From positions 1,302,001 to 1,366,000 of the forward strand of contig NZ_CP038213.1 in NCBI RefSeq assembly GCF_004526345.1: a stretch of DNA of 64,000 nt, in the 5' to 3' direction. Positions 1 to 8,727 of the stretch are shown here, in pieces. Position 1 is the stretch's first letter, and each line of letters starts with the position of its first letter. Both the position numbers and the translations under genes were made by a program. The stretch comes from Ornithinimicrobium flavum. GTDB lineage: Bacteria > Actinomycetota > Actinomycetes > Actinomycetales > Dermatophilaceae. Below the pieces are notes generated by a model. It did not search any database, had not been told where the DNA came from, and saw nothing but the letters and a program-made list of their open reading frames with translations.

Positions 1-80
1 GAGACTAGGCCACCGAGGGGTTCCGGTCCTGGTGACGACGGCAAGCTGCGCACCGGGATGCCTCTGTGGGTGGTGGCGCC

Positions 81-93
81 TAGGGTGGCCGGC
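81..93 (+). promoter_or_regulatory. Putative -10 of a leaderless promoter
   Basis: TAGGGT at 81-86 lies 7 nt before the ATG at 94, the spacing expected when transcription begins at the start codon. Confidence 0.35.
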
Positions 94-306
94 ATGAGCG
101 ACAGCTACACATGGACCTACGCCCGGCCCGACGGTGAGATCACCGACCTGGGGCTGGCCGCCGTGCAGTTCCCCACCCAGGCCGAGGCCGAGGCCTGGCT
201 GTCCGAGGAGTGGACGACCCTCGCGGACGCGGGCGTGACGGAGGTGACGCTCCACCGGGACGACGAGGTGGTCTACGGGCCGATGAGCCTCTCGCCGGCC
301 GACTGA
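94..306 (+). CDS. Small conserved-looking hypothetical protein (70 aa)
   Basis: I do not recognise a named family. The predicted protein is small, soluble and acidic, starts MSDSYTWTYARPDGE and has no membrane segment, signal peptide or cysteine. An earlier in-frame ATG exists at 58, but the ATG at 94 is preferred because a -10-like TAGGGT sits 7 nt upstream and no Shine-Dalgarno sequence precedes either start. It converges with the DUF3043 gene on the other strand, whose stop lies 10 nt beyond. GC-rich third positions support real coding. Function unknown. Confidence 0.6.
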   Translation: MSDSYTWTYARPDGEITDLGLAAVQFPTQAEAEAWLSEEWTTLADAGVTEVTLHRDDEVVYGPMSLSPAD

Positions 307-316
307 GGGGGCCGCC

Positions 317-934
317 TCAGCGGCGGTGCAGCTCCGCGCCCCGCTCGACGGCGGGCCGCGGCACGCGGCTCATCCGCATCTGGAAGGAGCGCAGGACCAC
401 GTACCACGCCGACCCCTTCGGCGGCTCCTTGTCGAAGGCGGCGACGAAGCGCTTCTTCGTGCGGCGCCACAGCAGCCAGCAGTCGATCACGGCGTAGAGC
501 ATGAGGCCGTAGGCGGCCAGGAAGCTCCAGACCCGCATCGCGTCGAAGGGCAGCAGCGACAGGGCCAGCACGACGAGCATGATCGGGAGCAGCAGCTCGC
601 CGACGTTCCACCGCACGTCGACGGCGTCGCGCAGGAAGCGTCGCTCCGGGCCGCGGTCGCGGGCGGGGAGGTACTTCTCCTCGCCGGCCATCATCGCCTC
701 GCGGACCCGGCCCCGCTCGGCGCGCATCCTGGCCTTGTCGTCGGCGGTCATCGACTTCTTGTCGACGACGAGGGGGCGCCGGTTGGCGGCCTCGGCCTCC
801 TTGCGGCGCGGCGTCGGCCGGCCCTTGCCCTGCGGACGGGACGGGTCGGCCGGGGCGACGGTGGCCCCGGAGCTGAGCCCGGCGGAGGTGCCCTGCCCGT
901 CGGCGGGCGCGGTCGACTTCTTCCACAGCGGCAT
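317..934 (-). CDS. DUF3043 domain membrane protein
   Basis: A 205-residue protein with a long, charged, Pro/Ala/Lys-rich N-terminal half (about 1-110) followed by two predicted membrane helices around residues 115-155 (ELLLPIMLVVLALSLLPF and an adjacent Leu/Ala-rich stretch), then a basic tail with WLLWRRTKKRF. This layout is typical of the actinobacterial DUF3043 family, whose function is not established. The ATG at 934 follows a TACACT hexamer by 6 nt, which suggests a leaderless transcript. It is divergent from the dipeptidase gene starting at 1004, with 69 bp between them serving both promoters. Confidence 0.8.
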   Translation of the reverse strand: MPLWKKSTAPADGQGTSAGLSSGATVAPADPSRPQGKGRPTPRRKEAEAANRRPLVVDKKSMTADDKARMRAERGRVREAMMAGEEKYLPARDRGPERRFLRDAVDVRWNVGELLLPIMLVVLALSLLPFDAMRVWSFLAAYGLMLYAVIDCWLLWRRTKKRFVAAFDKEPPKGSAWYVVLRSFQMRMSRVPRPAVERGAELHRR

Positions 935-946
935 GGCTCCAGTGTA
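935..946 (-). promoter_or_regulatory. Putative -10 of DUF3043 gene
   Basis: On the minus strand TACACT (946-941) is followed by 6 nt and then the ATG at 934. Confidence 0.4.
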
Positions 947-1003
947 GGTGGCGCCCCGGGCTCACCCGACCGCCCGCTCGCGCCCCGACTAGGCTGAGGC
1001 GTT

Positions 1004-2385
1004 GTGGAAGACGCATCGACCAACCCGTCCGCCGGCACCGACCGGACCGCCGAGCTCGCCGCCCGCGTGCGTGACCTCATGCCGGGCGTGCGCTCCGACC
1101 TGGAGGCGCTGACCCGCATCCCGTCGGTCTCGCTCGACTCCTTCGACCAGCAGCACGTCGAGGACAGCGCCGCCGCCACCGCCGACCTGCTGCGCGCCGA
1201 GGGGCTGGACGTCGAGATCGTCCGCGAGGGCGGCCGGCCCGCGGTCATCGGTCACCTGGCCGCGCCGGAGGGGGCGCCCACCGTCCTGCTCTACGCCCAC
1301 CACGACGTGCAGCCACCCGGGGACGACGCCGACTGGGACACGCCCGTCTTCGAGCCCACCCAGGTGGGGGAGCGGCTCTACGCCCGCGGCGTCGCCGACG
1401 ACAAGGCCGGGGTGATGGCTCACGTCGCGGCACTGGGGCCCACGGCGGCCGCCCGCCGGTGGGGGTCACCGTCTTCGTCGAGGGGGAGGAGGAGGTCGGC
1501 TCGGCCTCGCTGCCCACCATCCTCGAGCGGCACGGCGACCGGCTCGCCTGCGACGCCATCGTCCTGGCTGACTCCCACAACTGGAAGATCGGCGTCCCGC
1601 CCTGACCACCACCCTGCGCGGACTGGTGCGCGTCGTCGTGGAGGTCCGGGCGCTCGACCACGGCGTCCACAGCGGGATGTACGGCGGCCCGGTCCCGGAC
1701 GGCCTCACCGCCCTCTGCCGACTGCGGCCACCCTGCACGACGACGCCGGCGACGTCGCCGTCCCGGGCTGATGAGCTCGGAGGCGGCCGACCTCGACTAC
1801 CCGAGGAGGACCTGCGCTCCGACTCCGGCCTCGCTGAGGGCGTCCAGCCCATCGGCACCGGCTCGTTCCTGTCCCGCATGTGGACAAGCCGTCGATGACG
1901 GTCATCGGCATCGACGCGCCGTCGGTGGAGAGGGCCGCCAACCTGCTCACTCCCGTCGGCCGGGCCAAGCTGTCGATGCGGATCCACCCCGAGGAGTCGC
2001 CGGGGACCGCATACCTCGCGCTCAGGAAGCACCTGGAGGACAACGCCCCCTGGGGCTGCCAGGTCAGCGTCACCCTCGACGACGACGGCAGCGGATTCGC
2101 CGCGGACGCGCAGGGGCCGGTGTATGACGCGGCCCGGGCCGCCTTCCGCGACGCCTGGGACGGGGTCGAGCCGGTCGACATCGGCGTCGGCGGGTCCATC
2201 CCGTTCGTCGCGGCGTTCGCCGAGCGGTTCCCCGACGCGGCCATCCTCGTGACCGGGGTCGAGGACCCCGACACCGCGCGCACGCGGCGAACGAGAGCCT
2301 GCACCTGGGCGAGTTCGAGCGCGTCTGCCTGGCCGAGGCCCTCCTGCTGGAGCGGCTGTCCACGATCGAGAAGGAGGGCGTATGA
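1004..2385 (+). pseudogene. M20-family dipeptidase, multiply frameshifted
   Basis: Metal-dependent peptidase of the M20/ArgE-DapE-carboxypeptidase G2 family, predicted to cleave di- or short peptides. Visible motifs, spread over three frames, are the metal ligands YAHHDVQP (about 1300), GVADDKAG (about 1390), the catalytic VEGEEEVGS (about 1475) and [11 protein letters not shown] (about 1650). The start is GTG 1004, 8 nt after TAGGCT. The protein can only be read by changing frame near 1435-1460, 1600, 1722, 1765, 1803, 1885 and 2275; every change is equivalent to loss of one base. Apart from these shifts the residues look well conserved and there are no extra nonsense codons. The reconstructed stop (2383-2385) overlaps the next ATG (ATGA), so the two genes were translationally coupled. 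Sequencing error is more likely than true decay. Confidence 0.75.
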
Positions 2386-3336
2386 GCGAGGGACAGGGCA
2401 CGAAGGGCGGCGGCTACGTCAGCGAGGGGGGAGGGTACGAGCGCAAGACCGCTACATCCCTGAGCGGATCACCGCGACGGCCGCGACGGCTTCCCGGTGG
2501 AGCCCGGCCGCTACCGGCTGGTGGTCTCGCGGGCCTGCCCGTGGGCGCACCGCGCCATCCTCACCCGCAAGCTGATGGGGCTGGAGGACGTGCTGTCGAT
2601 GGGGGTCGCAGGGCCGGTCCACGACGAGGACTCGTGGACCTTCGACCTCGACCCCGGCGGCGTCGGACCCCGTCCTGGGCATCCCGAGGCTCAAGGACGC
2701 CTACGACGCCCGCCCCGACGGCTACCCGGAGTCCGGCGTCACCGTGCCGGCGATCGTCGACACGACGACCGGGCAGGTGGCAACCAACGACTTCCACCAG
2801 ATCGTCAAGGACCTGGTCACCGAGTGGACCGACCACCACCGGCCCGACGCGCCCGACCTGTGGCCGAGGCACTGCGGGAAGAGATCGAGGAGGTCTCCGA
2901 CCTCGTCTACCAGGACGTCAACAACGGGGTCTACAAGTGCGGCTTCGCCGGGTCGCAGGAGGCCTACGAGGAGGCCTACGACGCGCTCTTCGCCCGCCTC
3001 GACTGGCTCTCGGAGCGGCTCGCCGGCCAGCGCTACCTCGTCGGCGACCAGCTCACCCTGGCCGACGTCCGCCTGTGGCCCACGCTGGTGCGTTTCGACG
3101 CGGCCTACCACGGGCACTTCAAGTGCAACCGCCAGAAGCTGACCGAGATGCCGGTGCTGTGGGCCTACGCCCGCGACCTGTGGCAGACCCACGACTTCGG
3201 CTCGACGGTGAACCTTGAGCACGTCAAGGCGCACTACTACGCCACCCACCTCGACATCAACCCCACCGGCATCGTGCCCAAGGGCCCGGACACCGCCGGC
3301 TGGGAGCAGCCGCACGGGCGCGAGTCGCTCGCCTGA
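2382..3336 (+). pseudogene. Glutathionyl-hydroquinone reductase-like (GST family), frameshifted
   Basis: Homologue of the YqjG/PcpF group of glutathione-S-transferase-fold reductases, which reduce S-conjugated hydroquinones. Actinobacteria normally lack glutathione, so the physiological thiol is uncertain (mycothiol is an inference). Recognisable parts are the catalytic Cys segment VVSRACPWAHRAIL (from about 2521), the thioredoxin-fold region with TVPAIVDTTTGQVATNDF and the helical C-terminal domain (2880 onward), which is intact to the stop at 3336. The frame changes near 2449, 2473, 2665 and 2863. It overlaps the dipeptidase stop by ATGA. The damage continues directly from the neighbouring gene, which points to a low-quality stretch of sequence. 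Confidence 0.75.
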
Positions 3337-3352
3337 GCCGAGCAGGTATGCC

Positions 3353-3384
3353 GAGAGGCCCGGTCCAGATGGACCGGGCCTCTC
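3353..3384. terminator. Bidirectional intrinsic terminator
   Basis: A perfect 14-bp stem (GAGAGGCCCGGTCC / GGACCGGGCCTCTC) with loop AGAT lies between two convergent genes. There is no U-tract, as is common in high-GC actinobacteria. Confidence 0.75.
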
Positions 3385-3405
3385 GGGTGGTGCAAATCAG
3401 TCAGC

Positions 3406-4065
3406 TCACGGCGCGGTGGTCTGGCTCGCCTCGTCCGTCTTGCTGGCGTCGGTGGAGGGCTCGACCGGCGTGATGGACTCAGTCTTGGCGGTGTCGCTGC
3501 CCGAGGGTGCGACGGTGCCGGTCTCGGCGTCTGAGGCGGGGACTGCACCCGGGGGCGGTGGCTCACAGTTCACGCACGGCGGTGTGGCTTCTGCACTGAA
3601 CTCGATCGTGCCCGACCCGGACAGTCCGCTTTCGGAGGTCCACGTGTAGGTGCCGGTTCCGTAAATCGTTCCGTTCGCACTGTCGGGCTCACCTTGGATG
3701 GCCAGGTCGACGATCTGACACTGGGGGACCGTGCCGGTGTACTCGATTTCCAGCGGGTTCGGACTGACAGTCCACGGCGTAGATGGCCCGCCGTTAAGAG
3801 AGACTGCAACGTTCTCGAAGGTGATCGATACATCGCTACGGACATTCGTGCAGACGCGCGTGCGGATGACGTAGCCCTTGGTCACGCCGGTCTCTCGCTG
3901 GCACGAGGCGCCAGGCAACTTGCAGGCGATGCCGAGGTTCTCGAACCAGACTTCCTGCGAGGCCGCCATCGCCGGGGCTGCGCCAGCCACCGCGACGACG
4001 GGCACGCTCCACGCGGCCCCCTTGACGAGTGTGCGGCGGGACGGGCCGCGTGAGGTGGTGCTCAT
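3406..4065 (-). CDS. Tat-exported secreted protein of unknown function
   Basis: A 219-residue protein with a twin-arginine signal: SRRTLVKGAAW followed by a hydrophobic Val/Ala stretch and an AMA|AS cleavage site near residue 35. The mature part is rich in Thr, Ser, Gly and Asn, looks like a beta-sandwich, and contains cysteines in GIACKLPGASC, RVCTN, PQCQ and PCVNCEPPPP that could form disulfides. The last 50 residues are a Ser/Thr/Pro/Asp-rich disordered tail with no LPXTG motif and no terminal membrane helix. An ATG 48 nt upstream is in frame, but the ATG at 4065 has a proper Shine-Dalgarno AGGGGAGA and places the RR motif correctly. Base composition is visibly less GC-rich than the neighbours. 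No function can be assigned; a cell-surface or extracellular role is an inference. Confidence 0.75.
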   Translation of the reverse strand: MSTTSRGPSRRTLVKGAAWSVPVVAVAGAAPAMAASQEVWFENLGIACKLPGASCQRETGVTKGYVIRTRVCTNVRSDVSITFENVAVSLNGGPSTPWTVSPNPLEIEYTGTVPQCQIVDLAIQGEPDSANGTIYGTGTYTWTSESGLSGSGTIEFSAEATPPCVNCEPPPPGAVPASDAETGTVAPSGSDTAKTESITPVEPSTDASKTDEASQTTAP

Positions 4066-4217
4066 CTGTGTGTCTCCCCTTGCTGTCTTCCTGCGGTGAA
4101 CCTGCTTGCGCACACGGGTATGCGCCCACGGTCACTGTAGCGGCATACCCAGGAGGCGTAAACCCGGATGTGCTATGGGGTGTGTCACGTGTCGGCAAAA
4201 CGGGTGGGCGCGTCCCG

Positions 4218-4231
4218 TAACCTTGCTCCTC
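4218..4231 (+). promoter_or_regulatory. Putative -10 of trpS
   Basis: TAACCT at 4218-4223 lies 8 nt before the GTG start at 4232; no Shine-Dalgarno is visible. Confidence 0.3.
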
Positions 4232-5365
4232 GTGACCAGTGACACCCAGCTTCTGGACGATCCGGCGACCGGCGACGCGCTCGCCGACTCCACCTCCGAC
4301 GCCTCCCTGCAGCGCAGCATCGCGCGCAGCGCCCAGATCGAGGCCGACCTCGAGGTCCACCCCGAGCGCTACCGCATGCTGACCGGTGACCGCCCGACGG
4401 GACACCTGCACCTGGGCCACTACTTCGGGTCGCTGCGCAACCGGGTGGCGCTGCAGGACAAGGGCGTGGACACCTTCGTCCTCATCGCGGACTACCAGGT
4501 CATCACCGACCGGGACGAGGTCGCGAGCATCCAGGAGCGCGTCTTCTCGCTGCTCGCCGACTACCTGGCTGTCGGCCTGGACCCGGCGCGGACGACGGTC
4601 TTCACGCACTCCTCGATCCCCGCCCTCAACCAGCTCATGCTGCCTTTCCTGTCGCTGGTCACCGACAGCGAGCTGCGCCGCAACCCCACCGTCAAGGCCG
4701 AGCAGGAGGCGACCGGCGGCCGGCCGATGAGCGGGCTGATGCTGACCTACCCCGTCCACCAGGCCGCGGACATCCTCTTCTGCAAGGCCAACGTCGTCCC
4801 CGTCGGGAAGGACCAGCTGCCCCACCTGGAGCAGACCCGCGTCGTCGCCCGCCGCTTCGACGAGCGCTACGGCCGCGCCGGCGACCGGAGCGTCCCCGTC
4901 TTCCCCGCCCCGGACGCGCTGCTCTCCGAGGCCCCGAACCTCCTCGGCACCGACGGCACCAAGATGAGCAAGTCCCGTGGCAACACGATCGAGCTGCGGA
5001 TGTCCGCCAACGACACGGCCAAGGTGCTGAAGAAGGCTGTCACCGACTCCGACCGCCACATCACCTACGATCCGGCCGCCCGCCCCGAGGTCTCCAACCT
5101 CGTCCAGCTCGCCGCGCTCACCACCGGCCGGGACCCGCTCGTCATCGCCGAGGAGATCGGCGACGGCGGCTCCGGCGCCCTCAAGAAGCTCGTCACCGAG
5201 GCGGTCAACGAGCACTTCGCGCCCATCCGGGCCCGCCGCGCCGAGCTCGAGGCAGACCAGGCGCACCTGCGCTCGGTGCTGGCCGACGGGAACGCCCGCG
5301 CCACGGAGATCGCGGAGGCCACCCTCGCCGAGGTGCGCGAGGCCATGCAGATGGTCTACGGCTGA
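4232..5365 (+). CDS. trpS: Tryptophanyl-tRNA synthetase
   Basis: Charges tRNA-Trp with tryptophan in the cytoplasm. It is a class I synthetase, 377 aa, a little longer than the usual 330-350 because of an acidic N-terminal extension of about 45 residues. The class I signature appears as GHLHLGHYFGS (about residues 57-67) and the second ATP-binding motif as KMSKS (244-248) within TDGTKMSKSRGN. Upstream in-frame ATGs exist from 4106, but the intervening codons lack high GC at third positions. GTG 4232 gives a coding profile matching the rest and has a TAACCT box 8 nt upstream. It is divergent from the Tat-exported protein gene; the 166-bp spacer probably holds both promoters. No T-box or trp leader was recognised. 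Confidence 0.92.
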   Translation: MTSDTQLLDDPATGDALADSTSDASLQRSIARSAQIEADLEVHPERYRMLTGDRPTGHLHLGHYFGSLRNRVALQDKGVDTFVLIADYQVITDRDEVASIQERVFSLLADYLAVGLDPARTTVFTHSSIPALNQLMLPFLSLVTDSELRRNPTVKAEQEATGGRPMSGLMLTYPVHQAADILFCKANVVPVGKDQLPHLEQTRVVARRFDERYGRAGDRSVPVFPAPDALLSEAPNLLGTDGTKMSKSRGNTIELRMSANDTAKVLKKAVTDSDRHITYDPAARPEVSNLVQLAALTTGRDPLVIAEEIGDGGSGALKKLVTEAVNEHFAPIRARRAELEADQAHLRSVLADGNARATEIAEATLAEVREAMQMVYG

Positions 5366-5385
5366 CCGACTCCTCATATATAGGT

Positions 5386-6494
5386 ATGCCGCACCACCCC
5401 GGAGCCGCACGCGGACCCCGCGTCGTCGTGGTCGTCGACCGGCCGGGGACCGGTTGCCCGCCGGGATCGCCGAGCAGGTCGCGGGGGGGTGGGCGGCGAG
5501 CGCCCCGCACGTGCAGGTCGGGGCGTTCTCCTCCCACGACGGCGGCGCCGGCTTCGCGGCCGTGGTCGCCGAGCGTCTGGGCGCAGCCCTGCACCCGGTG
5601 GTGGTCCCCGGACCCACCGGGGCCGACGTGCCCGCCGCGGTCGCGGTGGTGGGGGACGCCGAGGGTGGCACCGCATACCTCGACACCGCGCAGGTCGCCG
5701 GCCGCCACCTCGTGGGCGCCGACCGCCTGCGCGACCCGGACGGTATGACGAGCGCCGGCGTCGGTCGGCTGCTCGCCCTGGCGCGGGGGACGGGGGTGCG
5801 GCGCGTCGTCGTGGGCGTCGGACCCCTGGCCTGCCACGACGGTGGCGCCGGTCTGCTCGCCGCGCTGGGAGCGGGGGCGGACCTGACCGACCTGCGGGCG
5901 GTCCGCGACGACTGGGCCGGGACCCAGCTCGTGCTCGCGTCGACGACCGAGTCGCCCCTGCTGGGCTTCTCCGGTGCCAGCGCCTCCCTCGGGGAGCTCG
6001 GCGTGGCTCCCGAGGTGACCCAGCGGCTCGAGACCGCGATGGGTGACGTGGCCGACCGCGTCAACGCCGTGCTGCCGCCCGCGCGCGACCTGCTCACCGG
6101 GCTCCCCCGCCGGCCGGAGCGGGCGGCCGGGGCCGGTGCCGGGGGAGGGGTCGGCTACGCGCTCCAGCTGCTCGGCGCGCGCACCGACACCGGTGCCCGG
6201 CTGCTGCTGGACGAGCTCGGCATCCGCCCGCTGCTGCCGGGGTCGCTGCTGGTCCTGGTCACCGACGCCTACGACCACCACACGGTCCACGAGGGCGTGG
6301 TGGCCGAGACGGCGCGCGCAGCCCTGGAGACGGCGACCCCGACCGTCGTCCTGGCCCGCGAGGTCGCGGTCGGACGACGCGAGGGTATGTCGCTCGGCAT
6401 CAGCGGCTCCTACGCCCTCCGCCCCGGGGAGGACCTCGCCGCGCTTGCCGGCCGGGTGGCCCGGACCTGGACGCCCGCACCGCCAACGACCTGA
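5386..6494 (+). pseudogene. Glycerate kinase family protein (Rv2205c-like), frameshift near 5' end
   Basis: Member of the GlxK-type glycerate kinase family, which phosphorylates glycerate with ATP. The visible core runs from about 5454 to 6494 (346 codons) and includes HVQVGAFSSHDGGAGF, a shifted version of the family's DGGEGT-type loop, and C-terminal GARTDTGARLLLDELG. The expected first beta strand, RVVVVVDRPGTG, is encoded just upstream in another frame beginning at ATG 5386, so one base appears to be missing around 5445-5456. Without that correction the gene would have to start at TTG 5454 and lose its N-terminal strand. In M. tuberculosis the homologue Rv2205c lies next to erpA (Rv2204c), matching the order here. 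Substrate is uncertain because the glycine-rich loop differs from characterised glycerate kinases. Confidence 0.65.
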
Positions 6495-6617
6495 GCCGCC
6501 CCCGACCGCCTGAGTCGACACAGCCCGGTGACGTACCCTGTCCTGAGCGGGAACATTCGGGCCTGACCCGGGCGTTGCCCCCAGAGCATCGACATCCCTG
6601 AAGGAGATGACCGCTTC

Positions 6618-6968
6618 ATGACCGACACCCAGAGCACCGCGACCCACGGCGTCAAGCTGTCCGACGTGGCGGCCACCAAGGTCAAGAGCCTGCTGGAGCA
6701 GGAGGGTCGGAGCGACCTGCGTCTGCGCATCGGCGTGCAGCCCGGCGGCTGCTCCGGCCTGATCTACCAGCTCTACTTTGACGAGCGCACCCTGGACGGT
6801 GACCTCTTCGCCGACTTCGACGGTGTCGAGGTCGTCGTGGACCGCATGAGCGCCCCCTACCTCGACGGCGCCTCGATCGACTTCGCCGACACCATCGAGA
6901 AGCAGGGCTTCACCATCGACAACCCCAACGCCGGCAGCTCCTGCGCCTGCGGCGACAGCTTCAGCTAG
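6618..6968 (+). CDS. erpA: Iron-sulfur cluster insertion protein ErpA
   Basis: A-type Fe-S carrier that delivers clusters to apoproteins. The 116-aa length is typical. The three conserved cysteines are present: C45 in GGCSGL and C109 and C111 in the terminal CAC motif (SSCACGDSFS). The start is firm because a strong Shine-Dalgarno GAAGGAGATG lies 8-9 nt upstream of ATG 6618. It is followed by a hairpin terminator at 6981-7010, so it is probably transcribed alone, from a promoter in the 123-bp gap after the glycerate-kinase-like gene. The cytochrome and Rieske proteins encoded downstream are plausible indirect clients. Confidence 0.93.
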   Translation: MTDTQSTATHGVKLSDVAATKVKSLLEQEGRSDLRLRIGVQPGGCSGLIYQLYFDERTLDGDLFADFDGVEVVVDRMSAPYLDGASIDFADTIEKQGFTIDNPNAGSSCACGDSFS

Positions 6969-6980
6969 TCACGCCCCGAA

Positions 6981-7010
6981 GACCCCCGTGCCCACCCGGG
7001 CGCGGGGGTC
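6981..7010 (+). terminator. Intrinsic terminator after erpA
   Basis: Stem GACCCCCG (6981-6988) pairs with CGGGGGTC (7003-7010) around a 14-nt loop. Confidence 0.6.
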
Positions 7011-7034
7011 TCGTCGTCCCCTGGCTCGATCGGC

Positions 7035-7046
7035 AAGACTGGTGAT
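7035..7046 (+). promoter_or_regulatory. Putative -10 of aat
   Basis: AAGACT at 7035-7040 is 6 nt from the ATG at 7047. Confidence 0.25.
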
Positions 7047-7730
7047 ATGCCCGTCGAGCCGCCACCGACCCCCTGGGTGCTGACCCCGGCCGGGGCCGGT
7101 CCCGGGGAGGACCTCGTTGCGGTCGGGGGTGACCTGGAGCCGGGGACCCTCCTGGCGGCCTACCGGGCGGGCCTGTTCCCCATGGGGCTCGGCGTCGGCG
7201 GGGGGCCTCCGCTGGGCTGGTGGTCACCCGACCCGCGCGGGGTGATGCTGCCGGGGGACCTGCACGTCAGCCGCTCCCTGCAGCGGTCGCTGCGTCGCTT
7301 CGAGGTCTCCGTCGACGCCGCCTTCGACCGGGTCGTGGAGGGGTGCGCCGACCCGCGGCGGGACGGGGCGTGGATCACGCCGGAGATCGGGACCGCCTAC
7401 CGTCGACTGCACGACCTGGGTTGGGCCCACTCGGTCGAGGTGTGGCAGGAGGGGGAGCTGGTGGGCGGGCTCTACGGCGTGGCGGTCGGGGGGCTCTTCG
7501 CCGCCGAGTCGAAGTTCCACCGGGTCACCGACGCGTCCAAGGCGGCCGTCGTCGCGCTGGTGCGGGTGCTCGAGCAGGACGGTATGCCGTGGCTGCTCGA
7601 CGTGCAGTGGCGGACCGACCATCTGGCGACGCTGGGGGTGCGTGAGATGCCCCGTGAGGACTACCTCCGACGACTCCGCGAGGTGCGGTCCGCACCCCTG
7701 CCCAACCGGTGGCGCGCCATACCTTCCTGA
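7047..7730 (+). CDS. aat: Leucyl/phenylalanyl-tRNA--protein transferase
   Basis: Transfers Leu or Phe from aminoacyl-tRNA to proteins with N-terminal Arg or Lys, marking them for ClpS/ClpAP-type degradation (N-degron pathway). The 227-aa length is standard. Family hallmarks are AYRAGLFPMG near the N-terminus, WWSPDPRGVM (about 58-67), and the strongly conserved GGLYGVAVGGLFAAESKFH (about 136-154). No Shine-Dalgarno precedes ATG 7047, but an AAGACT hexamer is 6 nt upstream. It lies between erpA and ctaC, with its stop 87 nt from the ctaC start. Confidence 0.93.
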   Translation: MPVEPPPTPWVLTPAGAGPGEDLVAVGGDLEPGTLLAAYRAGLFPMGLGVGGGPPLGWWSPDPRGVMLPGDLHVSRSLQRSLRRFEVSVDAAFDRVVEGCADPRRDGAWITPEIGTAYRRLHDLGWAHSVEVWQEGELVGGLYGVAVGGLFAAESKFHRVTDASKAAVVALVRVLEQDGMPWLLDVQWRTDHLATLGVREMPREDYLRRLREVRSAPLPNRWRAIPS

Positions 7731-7817
7731 CCGCCTCCCCTCGTGCGAGAATCGCCCGAGGGAAGGGTAGAGTCCCTCCCAGTCATGCCCGGCAGCGCGA
7801 GAAGTGTGAGGTGGATA

Positions 7818-8717
7818 GTGCGACGCCTTGAGGAGACCCGGCCCAGTCCGGCCCGCAGGCGGTGGGGGACCGCCGCCGTGGTCGCCGCCGCGTCCCTGCT
7901 GCTGAGCGGCTGCGGCGCCTTCGGTGAGGCGGGCGGCGTGCTCCCCATGCCGGAGCCGGTCACCGAGGTCGGCCCGGACATCGTGGCCTTCTGGAACGGC
8001 ACGTGGATCGCCGCCTGGGGTGTGGGCATCCTGGTCTGGTTCCTCATCCTCTGGGCGGTCTTCGCCTACCGGCGCCGCTCCGACGACGAGGTCCCCACCC
8101 AGTTCCGCTACCACGTGCCGCTGGAGATCCTCTACACCGTCGTCCCGATCTTCATGGTCGCGACCCTGTTCGGCCAGACCGTGCAGCTCGAGAACAAGAT
8201 TCGCGAGATCCAGGACGACCCGGACGTCGTCGTCAACGTCGCCGGCAAGAAGTGGAGCTGGGACTTCAACTACGTCAACGAGGACGTGCACATCGCGGGC
8301 ATCCAGGCCCACGACCTCAACGAGGGGGAGGAGGGTGTGCCGGAGACGCTGCCGACGATGGTGCTCCCCGTCGACTCCCGGGTCGAGTTCGTGCTCACCT
8401 CGCGCGACGTCATCCACTCCTTCTGGGTCCCGCAGTTCCTCACCAAGCTCGACATGATCCCCGGCCGGGTCAACATCCTGCAGGTGACCACCACGCAGGA
8501 GGGCACCTTCCAGGGCAAGTGCGCCGAGCTGTGCGGCGCCTACCACTCGGAGATGCTCTTCCAGGTGCAGGTCGTGTCCCAGGACGACTACGACCAGTTC
8601 ATCGAGGACCTGCGTGCCTCGGGCAACACGGGTCTGCTCGGTCCCGAGCTCGACCAGTACGAGCTCCAGGTCGACCAGGCGGAGAAGATCAACCTCGACG
8701 CGGCCAACCAGGACTAA
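7818..8717 (+). CDS. ctaC: Cytochrome c oxidase (aa3) subunit II
   Basis: Carries the CuA centre that accepts electrons from QcrC in the actinobacterial bcc-aa3 supercomplex. The predicted protein (299 aa) starts with a basic stretch and a lipoprotein signal ending in the lipobox LLLSGC, then has two membrane helices (about residues 55-80 and 95-120) and an extracellular cupredoxin domain. The CuA ligands are visible in VIHSFWVP and [15 protein letters not shown] 7818 is chosen because it gives a normal lipoprotein signal and has GAGGTGG just upstream; an in-frame GTG at 7743 would add 25 non-conserved residues. It is followed after 10 nt by ctaD and then ctaF, forming one operon. Confidence 0.92.
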   Translation: MRRLEETRPSPARRRWGTAAVVAAASLLLSGCGAFGEAGGVLPMPEPVTEVGPDIVAFWNGTWIAAWGVGILVWFLILWAVFAYRRRSDDEVPTQFRYHVPLEILYTVVPIFMVATLFGQTVQLENKIREIQDDPDVVVNVAGKKWSWDFNYVNEDVHIAGIQAHDLNEGEEGVPETLPTMVLPVDSRVEFVLTSRDVIHSFWVPQFLTKLDMIPGRVNILQVTTTQEGTFQGKCAELCGAYHSEMLFQVQVVSQDDYDQFIEDLRASGNTGLLGPELDQYELQVDQAEKINLDAANQD

Positions 8718-8727
8718 GGACAGACCT

